The notes: generated by a model from the sequence alone, not told the origin. A stretch of DNA of 42,061 bases from Bacteroidaceae bacterium (GCA_017559845.1 JAFYQQ010000017.1:84224-126284); one strand, 5' to 3'; counted from the first letter of the stretch, positions 1 through 9,463 are shown. Program-made: numbers and translations.

Positions 1-2
1 TC

Positions 3-1277
3 ACCCGCCAGTTGAGTCTGCATTGCGTAAACCTGGCACAAGGATTCAAGGAGCCGGTTGTATATTACCAACAGGGTAAAGACCCCAAGTATCTGCAAGC
101 CCCCAAAAATGCCGTGAAAACCATGCGCAATACCATTGGGTTGCCCACCGGACTGTGGGGCGGAGACGAACTGCTTCGTTTTGGCGAGCCTACAATGGGT
201 TCGGAGCTGTGTACTGCGACGGAAATGATGTTCTCTCTGGAAAGCATGCTTGAAATAACCGGCGACGTACAATGGGCAGACCATCTGGAACGCGTGGCAT
301 ACAACGTGCTGCCCACCCAGCATGATGACGACTTCATGTCGCGCCAATATTACCAGCAGACCAACCAGGTTTGTGTAACAAAGGCATGGCGGCAATTCAC
401 CACGCCGCACGAGGATACGGACATCCTCTTCGGCACGCTGACCGGATATCCCTGCTGTACCTGCAACATGCACCAAAGTTGGCCAAAACTGGTGCAGAAC
501 CTGTGGTATGCAACAACCGACCACGGAATAGCCGCCCTGGTATACGGTCCGTCAACTGTAAACGCGACCGTGGCAGACGGCATACCCGTGACCGTCAAGG
601 AAGAAACGAACTATCCATTCAGCGAGGAGATCAAATTTACCGTTAATTTTGACAACAAGAAGCAGAAAGAAGCTGTCTTCCCGATACATCTTCGCATTCC
701 AGCTTGGTGCAAAAGCGCCACCATTGCTGTAAACGGCAAGAAGGTTGAGACAAATTCCGCAAGCGGAGAGATTGCCGTGATATACCGCACATGGAAGCAG
801 GGCGACCAACTGGAACTGAAACTTCCCATGCAGGTGACTGCATACCAATGGTACGGCGGTGGTGTGTGCGTGGAACGCGGCCCGCTGCTGTATGCGCTGA
901 AGATGCAGGAAAACTGGAAGAAAAAGGATTTCGAAGGCGATGCCGCCAAGAAATACGGACCCTGGTATTATGAAGTAACCAGCCCCACGGCATGGAACTA
1001 TGGTCTGCAACGCCACCATTTGAGCGAGGCGGGAAAGCACTTCAATGTAATCCAATCAGAAGAACTTGCCGCCTATCCCTGGAATGTGGAGAACGCTCCC
1101 ATTACACTGCGCACAAAAGCCATCAAGATGAAAGACTGGACGCTGTCACGCAATTCCTGCGGCCCCATCAATTATTATTCCCAGCAAGGACAGGATTACG
1201 AAAAAGAGGAATACGAGATAGAACTCATCCCCTACGGATGCACGACACTTCGCATCACAGAATTCCCGTTAAGATGA
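3..1277 (+). CDS. GH127-like glycoside hydrolase (DUF1680), 5' truncated
   Basis: The open frame runs in from the window edge, so the N-terminus is missing and about 425 residues are visible; the TTG at position 12 is not taken as a real start. The remaining part matches the DUF1680/GH127 family, whose characterised members are beta-L-arabinofuranosidases and related enzymes of plant-polysaccharide breakdown. Two family hallmarks are visible: a Glu-Leu-Cys-Thr segment about 60 residues in, and a paired-cysteine segment (Tyr-Pro-Cys-Cys-Thr-Cys-Asn-Met-His) about 145 residues in. In GH127 the paired cysteines bind zinc and one is the nucleophile. The C-terminal third looks like the beta-sandwich part. 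The substrate cannot be told from sequence. The gene ends just before a strong hairpin. Confidence 0.8.
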   Translation, partial: TRQLSLHCVNLAQGFKEPVVYYQQGKDPKYLQAPKNAVKTMRNTIGLPTGLWGGDELLRFGEPTMGSELCTATEMMFSLESMLEITGDVQWADHLERVAYNVLPTQHDDDFMSRQYYQQTNQVCVTKAWRQFTTPHEDTDILFGTLTGYPCCTCNMHQSWPKLVQNLWYATTDHGIAALVYGPSTVNATVADGIPVTVKEETNYPFSEEIKFTVNFDNKKQKEAVFPIHLRIPAWCKSATIAVNGKKVETNSASGEIAVIYRTWKQGDQLELKLPMQVTAYQWYGGGVCVERGPLLYALKMQENWKKKDFEGDAAKKYGPWYYEVTSPTAWNYGLQRHHLSEAGKHFNVIQSEELAAYPWNVENAPITLRTKAIKMKDWTLSRNSCGPINYYSQQGQDYEKEEYEIELIPYGCTTLRITEFPLR

Positions 1278-1293
1278 GGGTTTTGATAACTAC

Positions 1294-1331
1294 AAACAAG
1301 GGCACGCTTCCTAAGAAACGTGCCCTTGTTT
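1294..1331. terminator. Bidirectional intrinsic terminator
   Basis: A perfect 13-base inverted repeat (AAACAAGGGCACG at 1294-1306, its complement at 1319-1331) encloses a 12-base loop. It sits between the convergent ends of the GH127-like gene and the flavin-reductase-like gene, so it probably terminates both. Confidence 0.85.
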
Positions 1332-1350
1332 ATTAAAAACTTTATACTCT

Positions 1351-1860
1351 TTACTGATACACATCCTCTATCTCCAAGACGTACATGACGTGGAGAGAGC
1401 CACCGGGGCGATCGTTATACCAGCGGGAAAGGATTTCGGAGTCCTGGAACTGACTCTCTTGCATAGGACTGCGGAAGAGGGGACGGCAATCCAGGGTGAT
1501 GCGGTTCTGTTCAAAAGCCACACCGCCACGCTCTGTTTCGAGAGGGAGCAGACCAGTTTCCTTGATCTTGTCAATCTCACGTCCGGACTTGCTTCCACAA
1601 AGATTCAGGACGGGCTTGAATGCCTCGGGTAAGAAACTCAATGTAATTCTGCCACCAGATTCTATGAACTCATAGGTATAGCGCTCGGGGCGGACAAAGA
1701 TGAAGGCCACGGGTTTGTTCCACAACCATCCCAAACCGCCCCATGAGGCAGTCATGGTGTTAAAATGCTTTATGTTACCCGCTGTAATCAGCATCCATTC
1801 CTTGCCAATCAGACGGAATACATCCTCCTGAGACAATACGGTCAAATCTTTCTTAATCAT
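1351..1860 (-). CDS. Flavin reductase-like FMN-binding protein
   Basis: About 169 residues, related to the flavin-reductase-like split-barrel family that binds FMN. The N-terminal half has the family pattern of an aromatic segment (Thr-Met-Thr-Ala-Ser-Trp-Gly-Gly) followed by a strand ending Phe-Val-Arg-Pro-Glu-Arg-Tyr-Thr. A TTG at 1875 would add five residues, but the ATG at 1860 is preferred. It overlaps the stop of the upstream acetyltransferase by 8 bases (ATGATTAA), which suggests translational coupling. It is the last gene of a three-gene minus-strand run. Cofactor and substrate are inferred from the family. Confidence 0.75.
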   Translation of the reverse strand: MIKKDLTVLSQEDVFRLIGKEWMLITAGNIKHFNTMTASWGGLGWLWNKPVAFIFVRPERYTYEFIESGGRITLSFLPEAFKPVLNLCGSKSGREIDKIKETGLLPLETERGGVAFEQNRITLDCRPLFRSPMQESQFQDSEILSRWYNDRPGGSLHVMYVLEIEDVYQ

Positions 1861-2323
1861 ATCTTTTTTCTTCAATTTTCATCGTATAGAAATTTGTTTC
1901 CTTGGGCAGGAATCCAAGTTTCCGGTAAAGTGCATTCGCAGCGATGCGCGACGGGCGAGAAGTCAGTTGCAACGTAATAGGAGCAAAGGACGCAGCACGC
2001 TCAAGCAGATAATCCATCAGCGCACGGCCAAGCCCAAGCCCCTGAAACTCAGGCAACACCACCACATCCTCGACACTTGCCTTGCGGCCGGTGGGTGAGG
2101 CGAACAAGCAGAGTGTCGCACACGCCACAATGGTGCCCTTATGCCGAACCACATAAAGATGGCTGTCGGGACAGTCTATCACAGCCTGCAACATTTCCTG
2201 GGTGAGCACGCAACGCCGGCTCAGTGCGGACATCAGATTGCAGAATTGGTCAAATTCAGTCTGCGAAAAGCTGCTGAGCTCTGAAAATTCGCAGCGGACG
2301 AGAAAGTCAGATGAGGTATTCAT
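1853..2323 (-). CDS. GNAT family N-acetyltransferase
   Basis: 156 residues with the GNAT acetyl-CoA-binding signature: a strand ending Glu-Asp-Val-Val-Val-Leu-Pro, then Gln-Gly-Leu-Gly-Leu-Gly-Arg-Ala-Leu, and the late Ala-Asn-Ala-Leu-Tyr-Arg-Lys-Leu-Gly-Phe motif. The acceptor is unknown. The start lies 5 bases after the channel-gene stop and the 3' end overlaps the next gene by 8 bases, so the three genes are most likely one transcript. Confidence 0.85.
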   Translation of the reverse strand: MNTSSDFLVRCEFSELSSFSQTEFDQFCNLMSALSRRCVLTQEMLQAVIDCPDSHLYVVRHKGTIVACATLCLFASPTGRKASVEDVVVLPEFQGLGLGRALMDYLLERAASFAPITLQLTSRPSRIAANALYRKLGFLPKETNFYTMKIEEKRYD

Positions 2324-2328
2324 GACTG

Positions 2329-2937
2329 TTAGAGAATCGCTTCGCTACGCATGACTGCACGATAGAGATTGCATCCCACGAAGTTGCCGGCCACGATACT
2401 CAGATAGAAGACAAGCACCGCCACAAAATTGGAGCAGAGGAACTCTACGGGCACGCACAAGTAATAAAAGGCATCGGCCACACAGTGGGGGAAGCCGCAG
2501 TTGATGAACAAAGGAATACCAAAAAGAAGCGGCAAGACATTTCCCTTACGGGCAAAGGTTACAACGGTGGTCATGATGAATCCACAACCCACCGCCAGCA
2601 GTCCGCCAAACAAAGGACCGTTGGCAAGACGCGCCTCCAGAACAGACTGCGCCGTCGCCTGTATGGGCATGGGGCTGCAACGTGCCAGCAAGCCAACCAG
2701 CAGACAACCTACGATGTTGCCAAAAAGGATGAACATAAGCTGTCCGAACTCGCCACGGCGGAAGAAACCAGCCGTACCGGTATATAACTTCAGGCGATAG
2801 GAAACCACCGCCAATAATCCGAAAGAGAAGACCACCGCACCGATGATGCTTTTCTCGGCCAAATAGCCGAAGCCGGCAAGGCCAACACAAATACCCGCCA
2901 AGACGGAAGAACGCAAAGTGGAAATAAATTGTTTCAT
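2329..2937 (-). CDS. Formate/nitrite transporter (FNT) family channel
   Basis: 202 residues from the ATG at 2937 (a TTG at 2967 would add ten non-conserved residues). It is very hydrophobic, with about six membrane segments. It opens with the FNT pattern of an N-terminal amphipathic stretch, then Leu-Ala-Gly-Ile-Cys-Val-Gly-Leu-Ala-Gly-Phe-Gly, and the Leu-Tyr-Thr-Gly-Thr-Ala-Gly segment matching the FocA/NirC Leu-x-Thr-Gly signature. The family moves formate, nitrite or hydrosulfide across the inner membrane; which one is not resolved. First gene of the channel, acetyltransferase and flavin-reductase group. Confidence 0.82.
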   Translation of the reverse strand: MKQFISTLRSSVLAGICVGLAGFGYLAEKSIIGAVVFSFGLLAVVSYRLKLYTGTAGFFRRGEFGQLMFILFGNIVGCLLVGLLARCSPMPIQATAQSVLEARLANGPLFGGLLAVGCGFIMTTVVTFARKGNVLPLLFGIPLFINCGFPHCVADAFYYLCVPVEFLCSNFVAVLVFYLSIVAGNFVGCNLYRAVMRSEAIL

Positions 2938-2964
2938 CTGTATGCTTATTATTACTTGACCGTG

Positions 2965-2972
2965 CAAAAGTA
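2965..2972 (-). promoter_or_regulatory. Putative -7 element of the FNT operon
   Basis: Minus-strand TACTTTTG fits the Bacteroidota TAnnTTTG consensus and lies 28 bases before the preferred ATG. No TTG at the expected -33 distance was found. Confidence 0.45.
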
Positions 2973-3089
2973 ATCATAATATGCTAATTGATGAAAAAAA
3001 GTGACAAAAAAGTGAAGGACGAAACGGATGCAGTAATAAATACCGCTATTCATTTTCATAAAAAACACGATATAGTCCGAAAAAATATG

Positions 3090-3097
3090 TAATTTTG
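3090..3097 (+). promoter_or_regulatory. Putative -7 element for dnaG
   Basis: TAATTTTG fits TAnnTTTG and would place transcription about 65 bases before the dnaG ATG. There is no clear -33 TTG. The rest of the 234-base gap is AT-rich, with nothing else recognised. Confidence 0.4.
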
Positions 3098-3171
3098 CAC
3101 CATTGTAAACGCAAAAAGCAAGTACGGCAACCACCGCCTCCCCTATACATTATTATATATATACGATTAAG

Positions 3172-5211
3172 ATGATAGACAGAGCCACCATAGACAAGAT
3201 AATTGAAGCCGCCAACATTGTGGATGTGGTAAGCGACTTCATTACCCTGAAACGTTCCGGCGCCAATCTGAAGGGGCTATGCCCGTTCCACGATGACCGC
3301 ACGCCCTCGTTTATGGTGTCTCCAGCCAAGAACATTTGCCATTGCTTTGCCTGTGGCGAGGGAGGAAGTCCACTCAATTTCATCATGAAGCATGAACAAC
3401 TCTCCTACCCCGATGCATTACGCTACTTGGCAAAGAAATATGGCATACCCATACAGGAGAGGGAGCAGACGGAGGAACAGAAAAAAGTACAGACGGACAG
3501 AGACAGTATGTTCATTGTGAACGAATGGGCAAACGACTGGTTCCAAAAACAGCTGTACGAGACGGACGAAGGCGTGGCCATCGGTCTGGCCTATTTCCGT
3601 TCACGCGGTTTCAGGGATGACATTCTGAAGAAGTTCCAGGTGGGATACTGCCCCGACAACCGGGAGAACCCGATGGGAAAGATTGCCGTTGCGGAAGGAT
3701 ACCAGGAGAAATACCTCATCAACGTGCCAAACGAGAAGGACACACGCCAGAGCATTGGCACCGGACTCTGTCTGAAGAACGAGGAGAGCGGACAGTTGAG
3801 AGACCGTTTCCGCAACCGTGTGATATGGCCCATCTTCAGCCAAAGCGGACGAGTGGCGGGCTTTGGCGGACGCGTATTGGACAAGGCCACCAAGGGCGTA
3901 AACGTAAAGTATCTGAACTCGCCCGAAAGCCTTGTGTACAGCAAGCGCAACGAGCTTTTCGGATTCTTCCAGGCCAAGCAGGCCATCAGCAAGAAGGACC
4001 GCTGCTATCTGGTGGAAGGTTACACAGACGTAATGGCCATGCACCAAAATGGTGTGGAGAACGTGGTGGCATCGTCGGGCACCGCACTGACGCCCGGACA
4101 GATTTCCATCATCCGCCGCCTCACCAACAACATCACGGTCATTTACGACGGCGACAGTGCCGGAATAAAGGCCAGCGAGAGAGGTATCGACCTGATTCTG
4201 GCGGCAGGTATGAACGTGAAGCTGCTGCTGTTGCCCGATGGAGAAGACCCCGACAGCTTTGGCCGCAAACACTCAGCCACAGAATTCCAACAATACATTG
4301 AGAGCCACCAGACCGACTTCCTGCACTTCAAGAGCAAGCTGCTGGCAGACGAGGCCAAGAACGACCCGCAGGCCGAGAGCAAGATGGTGAACAGCATTGT
4401 GAAAAGCATTGCCAACATCCCCGACGAAATCACCCGCGCCCTGTACATCCGACAGGCAGCCAAGAACACGTTGCTGGAAGAGAAGCTCATCCTTGATGCC
4501 GTGAACAAACAGGTAAGAGCAAATCTGGAGGAACAGGCCAGGGAGAGGGAAAGGGAACGCAGACGCGCCGCGGGAGAAACCGTGGCAGAAACCGGCGGAC
4601 AGCCCCAGCAGGAGCAACCCGTCCAGAGCCTTGTGGCCGAGACAAGACAAAGCCAGGTTCATGATAAGCGGAAGGAGGCGCTGCTGATACAGATGGTCAT
4701 CCGCAACGGCGAAAAGCGCGTGTTCTGCATCAAGGACGAAGAAGGCCAGGAGCAGGTCTACTCCATCACGGAATTCATCTATTACAGCCTGCAACAGGAC
4801 GACATCACCCTGGGCGAGCCGTTATATGTGAAGATTCTGGAAGAAGCCATGGAGCAAGGCCAAAACGAAAAGTTCCAGGCCTCGGCCTACTTCATGAACC
4901 ACCCCGACGCACAAGTGGCCCATTTGGCATACGTCATGTGTACAGACCATGAGCAGCTGAGCAAATATCACGACGCATCGGCACCGGCATCCAACCCGGA
5001 CGACATTCTGGCCGAACAAGTGGAGCATCTACTCTCCGACATTAAACTGAGCATCGTCCGTCAGCAGATAAAGGAGCTGGTGGCGCAGACCAAGAACCCC
5101 GAAATCCTGAAGGACAAGGAAAAGTACATGGCCCTTCTGAACGAGTTCAAGGAAAAGAAAGAAGTGGAGCGGATGCTGGCCAAAATATGCGGCGACAGGG
5201 TTTTGGGATAA
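3172..5211 (+). CDS. dnaG: DNA primase DnaG
   Basis: 679 residues, usual length for DnaG. It makes the RNA primers for chromosome replication. The N-terminal CHC2 zinc-binding module is visible (Cys37-Pro-Phe-His40, then Cys58 and Cys61 in His-Cys-Phe-Ala-Cys-Gly). The Toprim catalytic core follows, with Glu-Gly-Tyr-Thr-Asp at 282-286 and Tyr-Asp-Gly-Asp-Ser-Ala-Gly at 325-331. The C-terminal part after about residue 430 contains a charged Arg/Glu linker and then a helical region, probably the DnaB-interacting domain. It is monocistronic, between a divergent channel operon and the convergent folE. Confidence 0.96.
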   Translation: MIDRATIDKIIEAANIVDVVSDFITLKRSGANLKGLCPFHDDRTPSFMVSPAKNICHCFACGEGGSPLNFIMKHEQLSYPDALRYLAKKYGIPIQEREQTEEQKKVQTDRDSMFIVNEWANDWFQKQLYETDEGVAIGLAYFRSRGFRDDILKKFQVGYCPDNRENPMGKIAVAEGYQEKYLINVPNEKDTRQSIGTGLCLKNEESGQLRDRFRNRVIWPIFSQSGRVAGFGGRVLDKATKGVNVKYLNSPESLVYSKRNELFGFFQAKQAISKKDRCYLVEGYTDVMAMHQNGVENVVASSGTALTPGQISIIRRLTNNITVIYDGDSAGIKASERGIDLILAAGMNVKLLLLPDGEDPDSFGRKHSATEFQQYIESHQTDFLHFKSKLLADEAKNDPQAESKMVNSIVKSIANIPDEITRALYIRQAAKNTLLEEKLILDAVNKQVRANLEEQARERERERRRAAGETVAETGGQPQQEQPVQSLVAETRQSQVHDKRKEALLIQMVIRNGEKRVFCIKDEEGQEQVYSITEFIYYSLQQDDITLGEPLYVKILEEAMEQGQNEKFQASAYFMNHPDAQVAHLAYVMCTDHEQLSKYHDASAPASNPDDILAEQVEHLLSDIKLSIVRQQIKELVAQTKNPEILKDKEKYMALLNEFKEKKEVERMLAKICGDRVLG

Positions 5212-5326
5212 AAGCCGCCAATCACCACACACAAAAAATCGTAATCGGACATTTCATGCAGCGTTGCATGGAGCTACTTATGACATTAGTAACGCGATGC
5301 AGCGTTGTATGGAACGCCTGCAATGC

Positions 5327-5908
5327 CTATTCCTTTATCAACTGGAGAAATTCTTCGCGAGTCTTTGCCTGGTTGAAGGCTCCGCAGAAGTCGCTGGTGG
5401 TGGTGACGCTTCCCTGCTTTTCCACACCGCGCATCTGCATGCACATGTGCTGTGCCTCAACCACAACCATCACGCCCAAGGGCTGCAGGGCTTCCTGAAT
5501 GGCCTGGCGAATCTGCAATGTCATGCGTTCCTGCACCTGAAGGCGGTGCGAGAAACAGTCGACCACACGGGCAATCTTGCTCAGGCCGGTAATGTATCCG
5601 TTGGGGATGTAGGCCACATGCACACGTCCGTAGAAAGGCAGCATGTGGTGTTCGCACAGGGAATAGAAGTTGATGTCCTTCACAATAACCATCTGGCTAT
5701 AGTCTTCCTTGAACTTTGCAGAATTGAGCAGCGCCACGGGGTCCTGGCTGTATCCGCATGTGAGCGTGGCCATGGCACGCGCCACACGCTGGGGGGTCTT
5801 GACCAGCCCCTCGCGCGAGGCATCCTCGCCCATCAGTTCCAGTATGCGCTTTACGTGTTCCTGCAGTTCATTCTGCACGGCATCGTCCATCTTGACAGAT
5901 GTTTCCAT
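5327..5908 (-). CDS. folE: GTP cyclohydrolase I
   Basis: 193 residues. It converts GTP to 7,8-dihydroneopterin triphosphate, the first step to tetrahydrofolate. The zinc-site residues are present: Cys85, His87 and His88 in Leu-Cys-Glu-His-His-Met-Leu-Pro-Phe, with His154 and Cys156 in Glu-Ala-Gln-His-Met-Cys-Met. Gly-Leu-Ser-Lys-Ile-Ala-Arg at 108-114 is the usual substrate-binding segment. It starts 57 bases after the SPOR gene stop and may share its transcript. No terminator is visible in the 115 bases between it and the convergent dnaG. Confidence 0.95.
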   Translation of the reverse strand: METSVKMDDAVQNELQEHVKRILELMGEDASREGLVKTPQRVARAMATLTCGYSQDPVALLNSAKFKEDYSQMVIVKDINFYSLCEHHMLPFYGRVHVAYIPNGYITGLSKIARVVDCFSHRLQVQERMTLQIRQAIQEALQPLGVMVVVEAQHMCMQMRGVEKQGSVTTTSDFCGAFNQAKTREEFLQLIKE

Positions 5909-5965
5909 AATAAGGGTTTTTTTATCGGATTAAATTATATGTAGAAACGAGAAGAGCAAAGGGAA

Positions 5966-6529
5966 TCAGTAATATACATTAATCTTGCTCTTCACAATCA
6001 CCGCTTCCTTGAAACTCTGGGTTTCCTTCATTCTCATGAACAATTCGCTGGCTTCCTCGTAGGTGCGGAAGTCACCTACCCTGCACTTCCAGTGGGGGCT
6101 GATGAACTGCGTATACACCTTCACTCCGGGGAAAAGGCTCTGCACACGCTTGCCAATCATGCCAGCCTCGTTCTTGGCGTTTCTGGAGTTGCCGCCGGAG
6201 AACACCTGAATGCGGTATCCGTTGGCGCGCACGCGCTGTCCCATGTTGGCCGGTGCGTCCGTCAGGGCCAGGCTGTCCCCGGCCACAGTCTGCACGGCAG
6301 TCTGCATGAGGGAGTCGGTCTTGGACACATTGCCAACCCTGTTTTGAGCTCCCGGCACCTTCCTTGCCATCCCGTTGATGAGGTCTGTGATGGTCTTGCT
6401 TTGGTGCAGCACAACCGTTCCGCAGCCCGGTCTGGCCTTTTGCAGATAGTCGGTGTATAACTCCTGTGCAAAAGAGACTACGGAGAACTGAAGCAGAAGT
6501 ATAAAAGAAAAAAACTTGAGTTTACACAT
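5966..6529 (-). CDS. Secreted SPOR domain protein
   Basis: 187 residues. A signal peptide (Met-Cys-Lys-Leu-Lys, then a hydrophobic run ending Val-Ser-Phe-Ala-Gln) predicts export. The last 80 residues form a SPOR domain, beginning Gly-Tyr-Arg-Ile-Gln-Val-Phe-Ser-Gly-Gly-Asn and ending near Lys-Cys-Arg-Val-Gly-Asp-Phe. SPOR domains bind denuded glycan strands of peptidoglycan, usually at the septum, so a periplasmic cell-wall role is likely. The segment between them has no recognised domain. It lies downstream of tpiA with a hairpin in between. Confidence 0.82.
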   Translation of the reverse strand: MCKLKFFSFILLLQFSVVSFAQELYTDYLQKARPGCGTVVLHQSKTITDLINGMARKVPGAQNRVGNVSKTDSLMQTAVQTVAGDSLALTDAPANMGQRVRANGYRIQVFSGGNSRNAKNEAGMIGKRVQSLFPGVKVYTQFISPHWKCRVGDFRTYEEASELFMRMKETQSFKEAVIVKSKINVYY

Positions 6530-6591
6530 AAATTCTTTTTCTAATGTGGAGGGACAGAATGTATTTTTTTATTGTCTTGTTGTTTGAAAAC

Positions 6592-6631
6592 TGCAGAGCG
6601 CCGGCGCATGTGACGCACCGGACACTCTGCA
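6592..6631 (-). terminator. Imperfect hairpin after tpiA
   Basis: On the minus strand TGCAGAG...CCGG and its complement CCGG...CTCTGCA form a GC-rich stem with small bulges around a short loop, followed by TTTTC. It lies just past the tpiA stop and could end or attenuate transcription before the SPOR and folE genes. Confidence 0.55.
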
Positions 6632-6648
6632 TATAAAGCGTTATGGAA

Positions 6649-7407
6649 TTAGTTCCATGCGTCAATGATACCCTTGAAGTCAGCAGCCTTCAGAGAAGCG
6701 CCACCAATCAGACCACCGTCGATGTTGGGCTTTGCAAAAAGTTCGGGAGCGTTGCTGGCCTTGCAGCTTCCGCCATAGAGGATGCTGGTGTTGTCTGCCA
6801 CCTCAGCGCCGTAAACCTCAGCCACACAGCTGCGGATGTAAGCGTGGATTTCGTCAGCCTGCTCAGCAGTAGCGGTCTTGCCGGTACCGATAGCCCAGAT
6901 GGGTTCGTAAGCGATAACCACATTTTCCCACTGCTCTGCGGTCAGGTGGAACACGCTGCCAGCCAGCTCGGCCTTGCAAACAGCCTCCTGCTCGTTAGCT
7001 TCGCGCTGCTCCAGGCTCTCGCCGATGCAGAAGATAACCTTCAGGCCGTTAGCCAAAGCCAGGTCTACCTTCTCCTTCAGGATTTCGGGAGTCTCGTTGT
7101 AATACTCGCGACGCTCAGAGTGGCCCAGGATTACATACTCGGCACCTGTGCTCTTTACCATCTCGGCGCTAACCTCACCGGTATAGGCACCAGAAGCCTT
7201 GTCTGCGCAGTTTTCTGCAATTACAGCAATAACGCTGTCCTTCAGCAGTTCGCTTACAGTAGCCAAGTGGATGAAGGGAGTACCGATGATAACCTCGCAA
7301 TTGGGCTTTTCAGCAGCCAAAGCTTCCTTCAACTCAGTAGCCAATGCTACACCTTCCTGCAGGTTCTTGTTCATTTTCCAGTTACCTGCTACAATTTTCT
7401 TTCTCAT
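6649..7407 (-). CDS. tpiA: Triose-phosphate isomerase
   Basis: 252 residues, normal length. It interconverts glyceraldehyde 3-phosphate and dihydroxyacetone phosphate in glycolysis. Catalytic residues are visible: Asn9 and Lys11 (Gly-Asn-Trp-Lys-Met-Asn), His96 in Ile-Leu-Gly-His-Ser-Glu-Arg-Arg, and Glu168 in [11 protein letters not shown], followed by loop 6. It starts 20 bases after the membrane-protein stop, so it is very likely cotranscribed with it. Confidence 0.97.
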   Translation of the reverse strand: MRKKIVAGNWKMNKNLQEGVALATELKEALAAEKPNCEVIIGTPFIHLATVSELLKDSVIAVIAENCADKASGAYTGEVSAEMVKSTGAEYVILGHSERREYYNETPEILKEKVDLALANGLKVIFCIGESLEQREANEQEAVCKAELAGSVFHLTAEQWENVVIAYEPIWAIGTGKTATAEQADEIHAYIRSCVAEVYGAEVADNTSILYGGSCKASNAPELFAKPNIDGGLIGGASLKAADFKGIIDAWN

Positions 7408-7427
7408 TTCGTTTGCTTTTTTAAAAG

Positions 7428-8732
7428 TTAAACTCTATGTCTATATAATTCTCTCATTTTTTTTCCTAACCACAAACGGTCTGCAACGGTTACGGCCAGC
7501 AAGGGCAGAACGTACCACAGCAGCAGCCGGAACAGACGTTTCAGTTTGCTCTCAATCGGCGGATTTGAAATCTCCAGCTGTTCCAGCGGCGCGTCCAGTT
7601 TCTCCACAGCGGGAAGCATCGTGTTGGGCCATTTGTTGACAACCACACTGCCATGCAGCAGCATCAGTCCGGGATTGGAACGTATCATTGTCTTCAGCAC
7701 CACATCGTCAGTGTGGCAATAGGGATATTCCGCCCCGGTCATTTCCGTCCACCTTTCTATGGCTGCGTCTCCGCTTGCCGTCAGACAATAGAACGGATAT
7801 CCGTATGTAAGGCAATAGTCATGCACTCCGGCAATGCGGTCCATCATACCGTCATCGGCATTCTCTAAATGTGGCGACACCAACAGGAACTTATAGGTAT
7901 CCTCGCGCAGAAAAGCCTCGGTGATGTCTTCGTTGTCTTCCAGACGCAGCATCTGGAAATCGGTAATCTCGGGCAATGCTGACGCATCCGACTGCGTGTT
8001 CACGGTGCGTGTGTCCACAAATGTCCAGGTGCTGTCGGGATAATCCTCCAAAGAAAACTCCTTCTGCACCCCCTCCTTTTCCATCAGGAAATAGGTTTCA
8101 ACAGCAGCGCTGTCCGTATCCAGAGCCATCTTCTGAAGCAGGTCTGCCCCAATGTGATAGGGGCGGAAGTCCCAAACGGGAAGTCCGTACAGGTTTATGC
8201 AGACAAAGACGAAGGCAAAGACCTTGGAGTACAGGTTGATGATCCACTGGTTGCGCTCCAGGACAAAACGGGTCATCATGCGATAATACCAAACCACGAA
8301 CACCGCGGCCACAAGCAGGATCAGGTTCTTGTAGAAGGTCTGCCAGTTGGTCAAGGTAAAGGCATCGCCGAAACAGCCGCAGTCTGAAACCGGATTGTCA
8401 ATCGCCAGATAAAGCGTGAGCGGCGTCATCAGCGCCAAGAACAAAAGGCAGAAACGCGATGCGCGTTTTCTATGGGAGCCAAAGAAAAGGCATATGCCCA
8501 GGTCAAATTCAAGAAAAGCCAAGCCCACGGCCAGGAGCAGAGGCACAAAACCGGGCAACAGGGCAGACAGCCCGAACGCCTGTGCATAGTCCTCAATCTT
8601 GTATTGCGTTCCAACAGGGTCAATCAACTTGACGATACCCGAAAGTATGAACGTCACGGACAACAGCATGCGACAAAGGTTCACACCCAGCCACCTGACA
8701 CGTCTCCAAAGCCTGTTGTTACTTCTCACCAT
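7428..8732 (-). CDS. MauE/DoxX-like membrane protein
   Basis: 434 residues. The N-terminal 150 residues hold four hydrophobic segments in the MauE/DoxX pattern, with Ser-Gly-Ile-Val-Lys-Leu-Ile-Asp-Pro early and Asp-Cys-Gly-Cys-Phe-Gly-Asp at 117-123. That Cys-x-Cys motif is typical of redox-linked MauE-type proteins. A large soluble middle region follows, with another membrane segment near the C-terminus ([12 protein letters not shown]). Its role is unknown. Its ATG overlaps the DUF1599 stop by 14 bases and tpiA follows closely. Confidence 0.7.
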   Translation of the reverse strand: MVRSNNRLWRRVRWLGVNLCRMLLSVTFILSGIVKLIDPVGTQYKIEDYAQAFGLSALLPGFVPLLLAVGLAFLEFDLGICLFFGSHRKRASRFCLLFLALMTPLTLYLAIDNPVSDCGCFGDAFTLTNWQTFYKNLILLVAAVFVVWYYRMMTRFVLERNQWIINLYSKVFAFVFVCINLYGLPVWDFRPYHIGADLLQKMALDTDSAAVETYFLMEKEGVQKEFSLEDYPDSTWTFVDTRTVNTQSDASALPEITDFQMLRLEDNEDITEAFLREDTYKFLLVSPHLENADDGMMDRIAGVHDYCLTYGYPFYCLTASGDAAIERWTEMTGAEYPYCHTDDVVLKTMIRSNPGLMLLHGSVVVNKWPNTMLPAVEKLDAPLEQLEISNPPIESKLKRLFRLLLWYVLPLLAVTVADRLWLGKKMRELYRHRV

Positions 8733-9264
8733 AGGTCAGTTTGATCAAACCGAAGACTGCATAGTTCATCATGTCCATGTAATTGGCGTCAATGCCTTCA
8801 GAAACCAAAGTTTCGCCATGCAGGGATTCAATCTGCTTGGTGCGGAAAATCTTCATCAGAATCAGATCCGTATAGCTGCTTACGCGCATTCCGCGCCAAG
8901 CCTCATCATAATCGTGGTTCTTGCGGAGCATCAGGTCCAACGCCTTTTGGGCATGGCGGTCGTATGCTTCCAATGCCTCAGTCTCGTTCATGTCATCCGA
9001 AGCGTCAGCATAACCCAACTCCAGTTGGATAAGTCCGATAATGGCATAGTTTACGATGCCGACAAATTCGGGACGGATACCTTCGTCCACCATCGCCACA
9101 CCCTTTGTCTCAAGACTGCGGATACGGTTTGCCTTGATATATATTTGGTCTGTTAGTGAAGACGGGCGCATAATACGCCAGGCCGCACCATAATCGTGCA
9201 GTTTTTTCGCAAATAATGAACGGCACTCAGCCATTATCTTCTCAAATTGTTCACGCGTCTCCAT
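8719..9264 (-). CDS. DUF1599 protein, two tandem domains
   Basis: 181 residues from the ATG at 9264 (a further in-frame start at 9312 would add 16 residues). It contains the same module twice. The first copy reads Lys-Leu-His-Asp-Tyr-Gly-Ala-Ala-Trp-Arg-Ile-Met-Arg near residue 25. The second reads Lys-Asn-His-Asp-Tyr-Asp-Glu-Ala-Trp-Arg-Gly-Met-Arg near residue 115. Each is followed by Ser-Ser-x-Thr-Asp, Ile-x-x-Lys, and a closing Asn-Tyr-Ala segment. DUF1599 has been linked by others to nucleotide or nucleobase modification, but no function is assigned here. First gene of the operon leading to tpiA. Confidence 0.75.
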   Translation of the reverse strand: METREQFEKIMAECRSLFAKKLHDYGAAWRIMRPSSLTDQIYIKANRIRSLETKGVAMVDEGIRPEFVGIVNYAIIGLIQLELGYADASDDMNETEALEAYDRHAQKALDLMLRKNHDYDEAWRGMRVSSYTDLILMKIFRTKQIESLHGETLVSEGIDANYMDMMNYAVFGLIKLTYGEK

Positions 9265-9375
9265 AACTTTTGTCTTATTCAATTTTTGCGGTATTTCCCA
9301 TGGCTTATGCACAACTTACACCTGTCTGCCGGCCACAGTCATACCCACAATTATAACCTATATGATATTTGGGTA

Positions 9376-9383
9376 CAAAGTTA
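9376..9383 (-). promoter_or_regulatory. Promoter of the DUF1599-tpiA operon
   Basis: Minus-strand TAACTTTG matches TAnnTTTG about 110 bases before the ATG. A TTG at 9403-9401 lies 17 bases upstream, slightly closer than the usual 19-20. Confidence 0.55.
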
Positions 9384-9435
9384 GCAATTTTTATTGAATG
9401 CAAGGTCCCCTTTTTCTTAAAAAGAAACGAGTGGC

Positions 9436-9463
9436 AAAGAAAAAGGCCGCCATTAGGCGACCT
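9436..9463 (-). terminator. Intrinsic terminator after the M23 peptidase gene
   Basis: On the minus strand AGGTCGCC-TAAT-GGCGGCCT forms an 8-bp stem with one G-T pair and a 4-base loop, followed by TTTTTC. It lies about 50 bases past the peptidase stop. Confidence 0.8.

Noticed and set aside
5256..5313. Two copies of ATGCAGCGTTG(C/T)ATGGA between dnaG and folE
   Set aside because: Only two short copies 41 bases apart; too little to call a repeat family or a terminator.
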